From the NCBI GenBank assembly GCA_937911855.1, contig CALDPK010000012.1:1-27976 (forward strand): 27,976 nucleotides of DNA. The letters run 5' to 3'. The notes under the pieces were generated by a model. The model was not told where the DNA came from. It ran no database searches and saw nothing but the letters and a program-made list of their open reading frames with translations. A program made the position numbers and the translations under genes. The first letter of the stretch is position 1. Every line of letters starts with the position of its first letter. The stretch comes from an uncultured Trueperaceae bacterium (GTDB taxonomy: Bacteria > Deinococcota > Deinococci > Deinococcales > Trueperaceae). Below are positions 14,511-21,304 of this stretch, in pieces.

Positions 14511-15422
14511 ATGAACTCTGTCCCCATGCTCGGTGCGCCCACGGCTTCCGGCAAGACCAGTGCCGCCATCGCGCTGGCCCTGCAGCTGCGCGGGCGCGCG
14601 CCCGTTGAGATCGTCACGGCTGACGCGATGCAGGTTTACCTGGGCATGGACATCGGCACCGCCAAACCAGGGCCAGAAGAACGGGCTCTGGTACCGCATC
14701 ACCTGCTGGATCTGGTGACGCCAGCCGAGCCGTTCAGCGTTGCACGCTGGGTTGCGGAGGCCGAGCAGGTACTCGGAGAAGTGATCGCGCGCGGTGCCGT
14801 GCCGCTGGTGGTGGGCGGGACCGGGTTCTACCTCCGCTCGCTGGCGCACGGCCTGCCGCTGGTCCCACCGGCGGACCCTGAACTGCAGAAACCCATTCTG
14901 GAACAGCTGGAACGTGAAGGACTGGACGCGCTGCGGAACGAGCTGGCCGGGCAGGCCCCGGTGGATTCCGAGCGGGCCGGACTGAACCCGCGCAGGGTGG
15001 TGCGGGCGCTGGAAATACTGCGCAGCACCGGCCGGCCACCTTCGTCGTTCGGCCGCAGCGAACCCCGCTTCCGGTTCAGCAAGCTCGTGCTGCTGCCTGA
15101 TACGGCGCAGCTGGCACCGCGGATAAGTGCGCGTGCAGAGCAGATGTTCGCTGCGGGGCTGGTTGATGAGGTGCAGGGGCTGCTGGAGCGCTGGCCGGAG
15201 CAGCTCACGGCCACGCAGGCCATCGGTTACAAGGAAGTGGTCGCGCACCTGCGCGGTGAAACCAGCCTGGCTGAAGCGAAGGAAGCGGTACGGCTGGCGA
15301 CGTCACAGTACGCCAAGAGGCAGCTCACCTGGTTCCGCCGGGAACCGGATGCGCGCAGTTTGCCGGGGCTCGCCCACGACAACCTGGATTTCATTGAAAA
15401 CTGGCTTCTTGAAGCAGCCTGA
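14511..15422 (+). CDS. miaA: tRNA dimethylallyltransferase MiaA
   Basis: The 303-residue enzyme adds a dimethylallyl group to N6 of A37 in tRNAs that read UNN codons. The N-terminal P-loop reads GAPTASGKTSAA (usually GPTASGKT). VTADAMQVYLGMDIGTAKP holds the Asp and Gln of the tRNA/DMAPP site, with Ala where Ser is common. VVGGTGFYLRSL, LNPRRVVRALEI, QAIGYKEV and the C-terminal TSQYAKRQLTWFRRE are family blocks. ATG 14511 is chosen because it precedes the P-loop by a few residues and lies seven bases after TAGCGT. It is divergent from hsp20 and ends one base before the dnaJ stop. Confidence 0.93.
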   Translation: MNSVPMLGAPTASGKTSAAIALALQLRGRAPVEIVTADAMQVYLGMDIGTAKPGPEERALVPHHLLDLVTPAEPFSVARWVAEAEQVLGEVIARGAVPLVVGGTGFYLRSLAHGLPLVPPADPELQKPILEQLEREGLDALRNELAGQAPVDSERAGLNPRRVVRALEILRSTGRPPSSFGRSEPRFRFSKLVLLPDTAQLAPRISARAEQMFAAGLVDEVQGLLERWPEQLTATQAIGYKEVVAHLRGETSLAEAKEAVRLATSQYAKRQLTWFRREPDARSLPGLAHDNLDFIENWLLEAA

Positions 15423-15423
15423 C

Positions 15424-16572
15424 TCAGTCTGCCTTCGCCGCCTCGCGTTCGTCAGGTGCTTCGTCGGTCCTGTTCCTGCTGAACAGGGAACGGACCTTGC
15501 CCAGGACGGTTTCCCGCTCGGTGATCTCTTCGCCGACTTCGGCCGCGTACGCCAGGAGCAGGTCGCGGGCTTTGGGGGAGAGCTTCTCGGGAACGTTGAG
15601 CTTGATGAGTACGAGCTGGTCGCCGCTGCCTGCCTGCTGGAGGCGGGGCATGCCCTTGCCACGCAGGCGGATAACTGATCCTGCTGCCGCGCCCGGGCGT
15701 ACTTCGACCTCTTCGGGGCCGTCCATGGTCGGCACTTCGAAGGTGCTGCCCAAGGCCAGCTGCGCCAGGCCAACTTCGAGTTCATAGATGAGGTCGTCGT
15801 CAGAGCGTTCGAACAGTTCGTGCGGTTCTACGCTCAGGTACAGGTAAAGGTCGCCGTTGGGTCCGCCGTCCACACCTGCGTTGCCGCGCTGGGGAACGCG
15901 CATGCGTACGCCCGAGTCGACGCCGCGGGGCACGTTGACGCTGATCTTCTCGCGGCTCTTCATGCGGGCGCTGCCCATGCACTTGCCGCAGGGGACATCG
16001 ATCTTCTGACCGCTGCCGCGGCAGGTGGGGCAGGGGCGCGTGGTCATGACGGTGCCGAGCAGTGACTGCATCTGGGCCCGTACCTGGCCAACGCCGTTAC
16101 AGGTGGTGCACTGGCTCTTCGCGGTGCCCGGTTCGGCCCGGCTGCCGTCGCAGCGGTCGCAGGCCGCCATCTTCTCGACGTCCACTTCCACTTCGGCGCC
16201 GGTGCGGGCCTGTTCGAGGGTGACGCGCACGCTGGCCTCGATGTGTTCGCCCTGCTGGCCACGGGACGCCTGGCCACCGAAGCCCCCGAAGCCGGCCCGG
16301 CCGCCGAATACCGACTGGAAGATGTCAAAGATGTCGCCATGGAACTGGGCGCCTGCATCGGCGTCACCGTACTGATCGTAGCGGGCGCGCTTCTCGCTGT
16401 CGCTGAGCACCGCGTAGGCGGCGTTGATCTGCTTGAACCGCTCTTCTGCCTCGCTGTCCCCGGGGTTGCGGTCGGGGTGAAACTTCATTGCCAGTTTGCG
16501 GTAGGCGGACTTGATCTCTGTGCCGCCTGCCGTCCTGCTGACTCCCAGTACTTCGTAGTGATCCGTGGCCAT
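15424..16572 (-). CDS. dnaJ: Chaperone DnaJ (Hsp40, type I)
   Basis: From ATG 16572 the protein is 382 residues. A J domain (1-68) carries HPD at 32-34, which triggers DnaK ATP hydrolysis; a G/F-rich stretch ([13 protein letters not shown]) follows. The zinc-finger region has four CxxC motifs (CDRC, CTTC, CPTC, CGKC), of which the first and last have lost parts of the usual GxG tail. Then come the substrate-binding beta domains ([22 protein letters not shown]). It is a full type I DnaJ, working with DnaK and GrpE coded elsewhere. ATG 16572 lies eight bases after TATGCT and has no ribosome site. The gene is convergent with miaA, one base apart. Confidence 0.93.
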   Translation of the reverse strand: MATDHYEVLGVSRTAGGTEIKSAYRKLAMKFHPDRNPGDSEAEERFKQINAAYAVLSDSEKRARYDQYGDADAGAQFHGDIFDIFQSVFGGRAGFGGFGGQASRGQQGEHIEASVRVTLEQARTGAEVEVDVEKMAACDRCDGSRAEPGTAKSQCTTCNGVGQVRAQMQSLLGTVMTTRPCPTCRGSGQKIDVPCGKCMGSARMKSREKISVNVPRGVDSGVRMRVPQRGNAGVDGGPNGDLYLYLSVEPHELFERSDDDLIYELEVGLAQLALGSTFEVPTMDGPEEVEVRPGAAAGSVIRLRGKGMPRLQQAGSGDQLVLIKLNVPEKLSPKARDLLLAYAAEVGEEITERETVLGKVRSLFSRNRTDEAPDEREAAKAD

Positions 16573-16580
16573 AAGACACC

Positions 16581-16586
16581 AGCATA
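16581..16586 (-). promoter_or_regulatory. Leaderless -10 for dnaJ
   Basis: Minus strand TATGCT, eight bases before ATG 16572; the same hexamer and spacing precede dnaN. Confidence 0.45.
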
Positions 16587-16618
16587 GTACCTGTTTTGCA
16601 GTGCCGTTGTCGTGCAAT

Positions 16619-16637
16619 GTGAGTGTGACTGACTCAC
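16619..16637. promoter_or_regulatory. Inverted repeat upstream of dnaJ
   Basis: GTGAGT and ACTCAC form six perfect pairs around seven bases, centred about 55 bases upstream of the expected dnaJ transcript start. It may be an operator. Read on the plus strand it is followed by TTTTT, so a terminator against antisense transcription is the other reading. Confidence 0.4.
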
Positions 16638-16660
16638 TTTTTCGTTTTGTTTCACGAAAG

Positions 16661-16693
16661 GGGCGCCAGACCGGATCCCACGGTCTGGCGCCC
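16661..16693 (-). terminator. Strong terminator of the DUF2089 operon
   Basis: GGGCGCCAGACCG (16661-16673) and CGGTCTGGCGCCC (16681-16693) pair over 13 bases without a mismatch, with a seven-base loop. It begins 24 bases after the DUF2089 stop on the minus strand, and CCTTTCG follows. It separates this operon from dnaJ. Confidence 0.8.
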
Positions 16694-16716
16694 AGAGAGG
16701 TAGCCTGTTAACTGTT

Positions 16717-17112
16717 TCAGCCGCGTCTGCGGGCCGCCTGCAGCTGGGTGGTCGCTTCTTCCGGCGTGATCTCGCCGCGTTCCAGGGCTGCAAGGATGTC
16801 GCTCTGCGAGGCATGCGCGGGGGCCGGTTCCTCGGGTGCCACTTCATAGCCGAGGGTGCGCAGGACGTTCTCGAAGCGCAGCCGCACGGTGGGGTAGCTG
16901 ACCCCCAGCATGCGCTCGACCTCCTTGAGGTTGCCACGGACCTTTATGAAAAGTCTCATGAACTCAAGTTGGTCTTCGGGCAGCAGCGCGAACTCGTTGG
17001 GAATGAACCGTCCTTCCAGGACGATGCCGCTCTCTGGGTTCTCGAGCCGGGTCACTTCAAGCGGCCGGCCCGTAACGGGGCAGCTTACTGGCATTGGGAG
17101 TTTCGGTTTCAT
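16717..17112 (-). CDS. DUF2089 family protein with a degenerate zinc ribbon
   Basis: The 131-residue protein matches the DUF2089 layout: an N-terminal zinc-ribbon-like part, then GRFIPNEFALLPEDQLEFMRLFIKVRGNLKEVERMLGVSYPTVRLRFENVLRTLGY (residues about 35-90), a helix-turn-helix-like core. The first part reads SCPVTGRPLEVTRLENPESG where family members have CPxCG and CxxCG, so only one of four zinc cysteines remains. The C-terminal SDILAALERGEITPEEATTQL is SHOCT-like. It is probably a DNA-binding regulator of its own operon, in line with the GNLKE..LGVSYPTVR core, but its targets are unknown. It is the last gene of four on this strand, four bases after the previous stop. Confidence 0.8.
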   Translation of the reverse strand: MKPKLPMPVSCPVTGRPLEVTRLENPESGIVLEGRFIPNEFALLPEDQLEFMRLFIKVRGNLKEVERMLGVSYPTVRLRFENVLRTLGYEVAPEEPAPAHASQSDILAALERGEITPEEATTQLQAARRRG

Positions 17113-17116
17113 CGGT

Positions 17117-17542
17117 TCATACCGCCTTTATCACTACTGAATCAGTGCCGCCGTTGCCCTCGTTCTCGGACTGGATCGAGGCCAGGGTGGTTCCTGGCGG
17201 GATACCGTCCGGGTCATCGATGGAGTCGAGCAGCTGCTGCAGGTCGATGCCGCTCTCTTCGATGCTCAGCTGAGCACTGGCCGGCACGAACTTGCGGGCG
17301 AACTTGACCAGCCCCAGGGGAACGGTGACGTTAACGTGTTTGCCACTGGCCTCGTTGGAGACGAGGATCTGCAGGCTGCGGGCCCCGTGCCTGACCTTCG
17401 GTGCCTGAGGCGGAACCGGTGGCTGGGGCTTTTCCGGGCGCGCGTCCGAACCAGAAAGTGCCCGCAGGAGCGCTTCGGCCTGCTCGACCGAGATCCTGTC
17501 CTCTGCGAGCATGTCGAGGATTCTGCGGCGTTCTTCCTGCAT
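17117..17542 (-). CDS. SHOCT-like N-terminus plus unknown domain, 141 residues
   Basis: Residues 1-30 (MQEERRRILDMLAEDRISVEQAEALLRALSG) form a SHOCT-like helical hairpin like those at the N-terminus of the upstream protein and the C-terminus of the DUF2089 protein. A proline-rich linker (PQPPVPPQAPK) follows, then an unrecognised domain (about 54-141) with a VNVTVPLGLVKFARKF segment and an acidic end. There is no signal peptide or membrane helix, so it should be cytoplasmic. The ATG overlaps the TGA of the upstream gene (TGATG), so the pair is translationally coupled. Function unknown; likely a partner of the DUF4097-like protein. Confidence 0.7.
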   Translation of the reverse strand: MQEERRRILDMLAEDRISVEQAEALLRALSGSDARPEKPQPPVPPQAPKVRHGARSLQILVSNEASGKHVNVTVPLGLVKFARKFVPASAQLSIEESGIDLQQLLDSIDDPDGIPPGTTLASIQSENEGNGGTDSVVIKAV

Positions 17543-18339
17543 CAGTCGATCTCGAGAATCCGGATGTCTCCAGTAGCGACCGTGACTGTGAGCTTGCCGC
17601 CCCCGCTGCCTTTGCCCAGGTTGCCCCGGCCGCTGCCGCCGATGTGGCTCCGGTCGATCTTCAGGCCGGCGCCGCTGACGTTGCCTACGGTTACGGAGGC
17701 TTCGACATCCAGTCTGCTGCCGGGCAGGACGCGCACGTCAGCCTGACCGACGTTGACGGTTATCCGGTGGTTCCCCTTGTTGCTGCGCAGGCCGATCTCG
17801 GCTTCACCGGCGTTGACGGTGACTTCGGCCGCGGTCGTGTCGAGCACGGTCAGGTCGCCGGCCATGAGCCGACCGCGGACGCCGGCAACCGGGCCGGTGA
17901 TGTCGATGTCGCCGCCCGTGACGTCCAGCATCACGCCCCAGCCGCTGGGAATCTCCACCTTGAGGTTGGAGGTGCGGAAAGTGTCGACGATCCTGTCCAG
18001 GAAGCTGCGCTGTTCATCTGCGCCTTTGCGTTCCGGCAGAGCGATGCGCGCTCCGGTTTCGGTCCGGACGGGCTCGAGGCTGTCGCTGACAGGTTCGGTA
18101 AGCGAATCGTTGACGGTCACGTTGATGTCACCGCCGAAGGCGTTTATCTCGAGCCATTTTACGGTCGGGTCGGCGCCGGTGGCCTGAGCAGGGACACTGT
18201 CAGGCCGGGTCTCTGCTACGCCGTTGGGTACTGGGGCGGGCTCCCGTTCAGGTCCGAGTGCCTGGATGAGTACGTCAGCCTGTTCGGTGGTGATGCGACC
18301 TTCTTCAACGAGCGCTTCGATTCTCTGTCTGTCAGTCAT
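17542..18339 (-). CDS. DUF4097-like beta-helix protein with SHOCT-like N-terminus
   Basis: The 265-residue product starts with a SHOCT-like hairpin (MTDRQRIEALVEEGRITTEQADVLIQALG), then a Pro/Ala-rich linker, then a long run of short beta-strands typical of DUF4097 (YvlB-like) proteins: LKVEIPSGWGVMLDVTGGDIDITGPVAGVRGRLMAGDLTVLDTTAAEVTVNAG and so on to GDIRILEID. No signal peptide or membrane helix is seen. YvlB-type proteins occur in cell-envelope stress loci of Firmicutes, but their biochemical role is not known, so I give none. It is the second gene of the four-gene operon and overlaps the next by TGATG. Confidence 0.75.
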   Translation of the reverse strand: MTDRQRIEALVEEGRITTEQADVLIQALGPEREPAPVPNGVAETRPDSVPAQATGADPTVKWLEINAFGGDINVTVNDSLTEPVSDSLEPVRTETGARIALPERKGADEQRSFLDRIVDTFRTSNLKVEIPSGWGVMLDVTGGDIDITGPVAGVRGRLMAGDLTVLDTTAAEVTVNAGEAEIGLRSNKGNHRITVNVGQADVRVLPGSRLDVEASVTVGNVSGAGLKIDRSHIGGSGRGNLGKGSGGGKLTVTVATGDIRILEID

Positions 18340-18379
18340 CCTCAGTTCCTCTTCTCCTGTTGCGTTTCAGTCAGCCGGA

Positions 18380-18577
18380 TCAGGCTGCCGGAATGTGGTT
18401 GTCCTGTATCTTGCCCGGTTCGATCCGGTCTGCGGCGCGGCGAAGCAGCCGTGCCGTCACTGAGCGGACGCCGCTCTTGCGGATGAAACCGCCGTCGCGG
18501 GCCTTGCGGTGTTCTTCGGCTGCGCGATGAAAGTCGGCAATCGTGAAGTTGAGGTTGTTCTCGTTGATCTGGTTCAC
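18380..18577 (-). CDS. Small hypothetical protein, 65 residues, first gene of operon
   Basis: GTG at 18577 is preceded by AAGGAGG, an ideal ribosome site eight bases upstream, and lies just downstream of a strong promoter, so this is probably a real gene. The product is short, basic and helical: an acidic/polar N-terminus (MNQINENNLNFTIADFHRAAEEH) and a basic middle (RKARDGGFIRKSGVRSVTARLLRRAADRIEP). No family is recognised. It ends 41 bases before the DUF4097-like gene. As the promoter-proximal gene it may be a regulator or accessory factor of the operon. Confidence 0.65.
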   Translation of the reverse strand: MNQINENNLNFTIADFHRAAEEHRKARDGGFIRKSGVRSVTARLLRRAADRIEPGKIQDNHIPAA

Positions 18578-18597
18578 GGCTCTTCCTCCTTGAAGAC

Positions 18598-18626
18598 ATG
18601 TTAGGTGGTGATTGTCAGATTGTCAA
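18598..18626 (-). promoter_or_regulatory. Near-consensus promoter of the SHOCT/DUF4097/DUF2089 operon
   Basis: On the minus strand TTGACA (18621-18626) and TAACAT (18598-18603) are exactly 17 bases apart. This is the best promoter of the window; its transcript would start some 14 bases before the first gene. Confidence 0.85.
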
Positions 18627-18660
18627 CCCCCGCTTTACAGATTGATAAACCCGGCTTTAC
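18617..18660 (-). repeat. Tandem 22-base direct repeat over the -35 region, candidate operator
   Basis: Two directly abutting 22-base units (18617-18638 and 18639-18660) match at 18 of 22 bases; both keep AGATTG at one end and GCTTTAC at the other. The first contains the -35 hexamer. A partial unit, GATTGTCA, lies at 18610-18617. The 22-base period is two helical turns, so bound regulators would lie on one face of the DNA. Confidence 0.7.
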
Positions 18661-18748
18661 TTATGTTGACAGAGGGCCAGTTCGCAGCCCCTTCTGAGGT
18701 CAGCATTGTCCAACGGCAGCGGCATTCGCGCTTCAGCCAAAAGTTTGA

Positions 18749-18762
18749 GCCCGAACGCGGGC
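18749..18762 (-). terminator. Small hairpin after the Fur-family gene
   Basis: GCCCG-AACG-CGGGC, followed on the minus strand by a T-containing but not T-rich tract. It lies 30 bases after the regulator gene's stop and may end its transcript. The rest of 18661-18791 shows nothing clear. Confidence 0.35.
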
Positions 18763-18791
18763 AGGTTGATGTCAGGTTGTGGGGTGTGAGG

Positions 18792-19250
18792 TCAGATCTT
18801 GCGGCCGGTCAGCGAGATAGCCGGTTCTTCGATTTCCCAGCCGGTACGCCGGCGGATTTCTTCCTGCAGGAACTTGCCCAAGGGCATCCCGTTCACTTCG
18901 ATCTCGGGAACGTCATGTATCTCGCCAGTATCGGCGCAGATCAGGTGGTGATGCGGGTGGGCACTCACATCGAACACGGACTGGCCGGACGCCCCCTTGA
19001 ACTCGCGCAGCAGACCCGCGTCGCGCAGGACGGTCAGGTTCAGGTAAACGGTGGACAGCGAGATGTCCTCACCCGAAGCGCGCAGCGACTGGTGAAGCTG
19101 CTCGGCTGAGAGGTGTCCGGAATCAGGCTGCCTGAAAGCCAGCAGTATGGCCTCCCGGGCGCGGCTGTAACGCAGGCCGTGCTTGTGCAGCAGGTCCCTG
19201 ACTTCGCGTCCGTGCTCGCTGTGCGGTTGTTTTGGTTCTGATCCGGTCAT
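18792..19250 (-). CDS. Fur-family metalloregulator lacking CxxC motifs
   Basis: From ATG 19250 the protein is 152 residues; the longer GTG start at 19280 lies on the promoter. The winged helix has the family recognition stretch STVYLNLTVLRDAGLL (66-81). The dimer domain holds the metal cluster VFDVSAHPHHHLICADTGEIHDV: His101 and His102 and nearby acids look conserved. The usual second Cys of HHHLICxxCG is missing (CADTGE) and no later CxxC exists, so the structural zinc site is absent. Whether it senses iron, manganese, zinc or peroxide cannot be told. A dyad overlaps its own -10 element, hinting at autoregulation. Confidence 0.85.
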   Translation of the reverse strand: MTGSEPKQPHSEHGREVRDLLHKHGLRYSRAREAILLAFRQPDSGHLSAEQLHQSLRASGEDISLSTVYLNLTVLRDAGLLREFKGASGQSVFDVSAHPHHHLICADTGEIHDVPEIEVNGMPLGKFLQEEIRRRTGWEIEEPAISLTGRKI

Positions 19251-19282
19251 GGTAAACGCCTGCCAGAGCAGGCCCTGCACTC

Positions 19283-19306
19283 ATGTTAGCACAGGGCAAC
19301 ACTAAC
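19283..19306 (-). promoter_or_regulatory. Promoter and dyad of the Fur-family gene
   Basis: Minus strand TGCTAACAT (19283-19291) is an extended -10, about 32 bases before ATG 19250. GTTAG (19285-19289) and CTAAC (19302-19306) make a short dyad across the promoter, a possible binding site for the regulator itself. Confidence 0.4.
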
Positions 19307-19332
19307 CCGGAACCGTTCCGAAACCTGATCTG

Positions 19333-20316
19333 TCAGGCGGGAAGCAGGTGCCTCACGGCCTCCAGCTCCTCCCGGAGCTCGTCTTCGCTGGCCCGCATGC
19401 GCGCCTGCACTGCCACTGACGGCTCGAGCCCTTCCACTACAGTGACGCGGCCAGCGGATACCGTCACCGGGAACGAGTACATCAGACCCTCTGCGATCCC
19501 GTAGTGGCCTCGAGACGGGATCGCCATGCTTACCCAGTCATCGTCACGCGTACCCATTACCCAGTCGCGAACGTGATCGATCGCAGCTGAAGCTGCCGAA
19601 GCTGCACTTGAAGCGCCACGCGCTTCGATGATCGCTGCCCCGCGCTTCTGGACGGTGGGGATGAACTCCTGCTCGAGCCAATCATCATCGACCTGGTCGC
19701 TGGAGGCAGCACCTGCGGCCGTTGAATGTTCGATGTCCGGAACCTGGGTGCTGGAATGGTTGCCCCAGATGGTGAAGCGGCGTATCTCTGGCACGGGCAC
19801 GCCCAACCGGTCCGCCAGCTGGCTGAGTCCGCGGTTGTGGTCCAGCCTGGTCATTGCCGAGAAACTCTCCTGCGGCAGGTCCGGGGCGTTGCGCATGGCG
19901 ATAAGGGCGTTGGTGTTGGCCGGGTTGCCTACGACCAGGACTTTCACGTCACGGCTGGCAACTTCGTTGAGCGCCTTGCCCTGTTCCGTGAATATCTTGC
20001 CGTTGGCTTCAAGGAGGTCCTTGCGTTCCATTCCCGGACCGCGCGGCCTGGAGCCCACCAGCAGGGCTACATCGGCATCCTTGAAGGCGGTACGTGCGTC
20101 ATCGCTGGCGCTCACTCCTGCCAGCAGCGGGAAGGCGCAGTCCTTGAGTTCCATGATGACGCCTTGCAGGGCGCCAAGTGCAGGGGTTATCTCCAGCAGC
20201 TGCAGGATGACTGGCTGGTCTTTGCCCAGCATGTCGCCCGCGGCGATACGGAACAGGAGTGCGTAGCCGATCTGACCTGCGGCACCTGTTACGGCTACTC
20301 TCACTGGTGTTTTCAT
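19333..20316 (-). CDS. mdh: Malate dehydrogenase (Thermus/cytosolic type)
   Basis: The 327-residue enzyme interconverts malate and oxaloacetate with NAD in the TCA cycle. The dinucleotide fold opens [48 protein letters not shown] holds the substrate loop arginines, [18 protein letters not shown] the cofactor side, and [12 protein letters not shown] the catalytic His. These blocks are those of the cytosolic-type MDH of Thermus and relatives. The start at 20316 (MKTPVRVAV) is set by a GGAGG site 8 bases upstream; a longer frame to 20361 is not conserved. A short stem (CCTGA-CAGA-TCAGG) covers its stop. Confidence 0.95.
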   Translation of the reverse strand: MKTPVRVAVTGAAGQIGYALLFRIAAGDMLGKDQPVILQLLEITPALGALQGVIMELKDCAFPLLAGVSASDDARTAFKDADVALLVGSRPRGPGMERKDLLEANGKIFTEQGKALNEVASRDVKVLVVGNPANTNALIAMRNAPDLPQESFSAMTRLDHNRGLSQLADRLGVPVPEIRRFTIWGNHSSTQVPDIEHSTAAGAASSDQVDDDWLEQEFIPTVQKRGAAIIEARGASSAASAASAAIDHVRDWVMGTRDDDWVSMAIPSRGHYGIAEGLMYSFPVTVSAGRVTVVEGLEPSVAVQARMRASEDELREELEAVRHLLPA

Positions 20317-20460
20317 TGTTTTTCCTCCGGGCACTTCTGGTTGCTGTGCACATTGTGACATTCCGCCAGCGCAAGGTGACCCGGAAGGTGCAGCGCGAAA
20401 CCGGACAAAACTGCAGAAAAAGTGCGTTTAACGTCGTCCTGGACGGGGCTGGGGCACGAA

Positions 20461-20476
20461 TGTTTCACGTGAAACA
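20461..20476. promoter_or_regulatory. parS centromere site
   Basis: TGTTTCACGTGAAACA is the perfect 16-base consensus ParB-binding site; the palindrome continues to GAA...TTC, giving 22 symmetric bases (20458-20479). It lies 18 bases after the parB stop codon, in the gap before mdh. Confidence 0.95.
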
Positions 20477-20494
20477 TTCGGACTTGCAGGCCGG

Positions 20495-21304
20495 TCAGGC
20501 CTGGTAGCCCAGCAGCTCCAGCAGCCGCGCCAGCTCATCCTCGGAATGGAAGTGCAGCTCCAGCTTGCCGCGCTTGCCGCCCGAAATCCGCACCTTGGTG
20601 CCGGCGAAACGGGTGAGGTCTTCCTCAAGACGCAGGTAGCGTTCGTCGCGGTTCATGCGCCTTGGTTGCACCCGCTTGAGCGTCTCCGCCTGGCGCACGC
20701 TGAGTGACTTCTCGATGATGCGCTCGACTGCCCAGTCCCGGTCTTCTTCCGGTTTGGCAAGTATCGCCCGCCCGTGTCCGGCGCTGATCCGCCCGGCCGC
20801 GAGCGCCTCGCGCGCCCGGGGTGGCAGCGTCAGCAGCCGCAGGGAGTTCGCGATCGCGCTGCGGCTCTTGCCGACCGCCTGCGATACCTGTTCCTGGTTC
20901 AGGCCGAAGCCCATGAGCTGCTCGAATGCTTCCGCTTCCTCAACTGCGTTGAGGTTCTCGCGCTGCAGGTTCTCGATGATCGCCAGCTCGAGCGCTTCCT
21001 GATCAGACAGCTCCCGCACGAGAACCGGCACGCTGGCGAGCCCGGCCAGTTTGGCGGCCTGGAAGCGGCGTTCCCCGGCAACGATCTCGTAGTACCCGTC
21101 TTTGGGACGCACGAGTATCGGCTGCAGGACGCCTTTCTCCTTGATGGACGCGCTCAGCTCAGCAAGTGCCTCGGCATCAAATGTCTTGCGGGGCTGCAGG
21201 CCGGACGGGCGCAGCTCCGACACCTGCAGGCGCTGGGAGCCCTGCTCCACCTTCGGCAGGAGCGCATCCAGTCCGCGGCCAAGACCCCTAGGCTTCGCTG
21301 ACAC
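20495..21304 (-). CDS. parB: Chromosome-partitioning protein ParB
   Basis: The 269-residue protein has the ParB plan: N-terminal GLGRGLDALLP; the CTPase domain with LRPSGLQPRKTFD, VLQPILVRP and GERRFQAAKLAG (usually GERRxRA, so the second Arg is Gln here); AIIENLQRENLNAVEEAEAF; the helix-turn-helix GLNQEQVSQAVGKSRSAIANSLRLLTLP; and a C-terminal dimer part. It loads at parS as a CTP-dependent clamp to organise the origin. GTG at 21304 overlaps the end of parA by 17 bases. A perfect parS lies immediately downstream. Confidence 0.95.
   Translation of the reverse strand: MSAKPRGLGRGLDALLPKVEQGSQRLQVSELRPSGLQPRKTFDAEALAELSASIKEKGVLQPILVRPKDGYYEIVAGERRFQAAKLAGLASVPVLVRELSDQEALELAIIENLQRENLNAVEEAEAFEQLMGFGLNQEQVSQAVGKSRSAIANSLRLLTLPPRAREALAAGRISAGHGRAILAKPEEDRDWAVERIIEKSLSVRQAETLKRVQPRRMNRDERYLRLEEDLTRFAGTKVRISGGKRGKLELHFHSEDELARLLELLGYQA

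Noticed and set aside
16648..16656. Possible second parS
   Set aside because: Only the left nine bases TGTTTCACG match; the right half fails.
20435..20445. CGTCCTGGACG palindrome shared by the parS region and oriC (26101-26111)
   Set aside because: The same 11 bases occur inside the coding region of the permease gene near 7820, so it is common in this GC-rich sequence and not evidence of a shared element.
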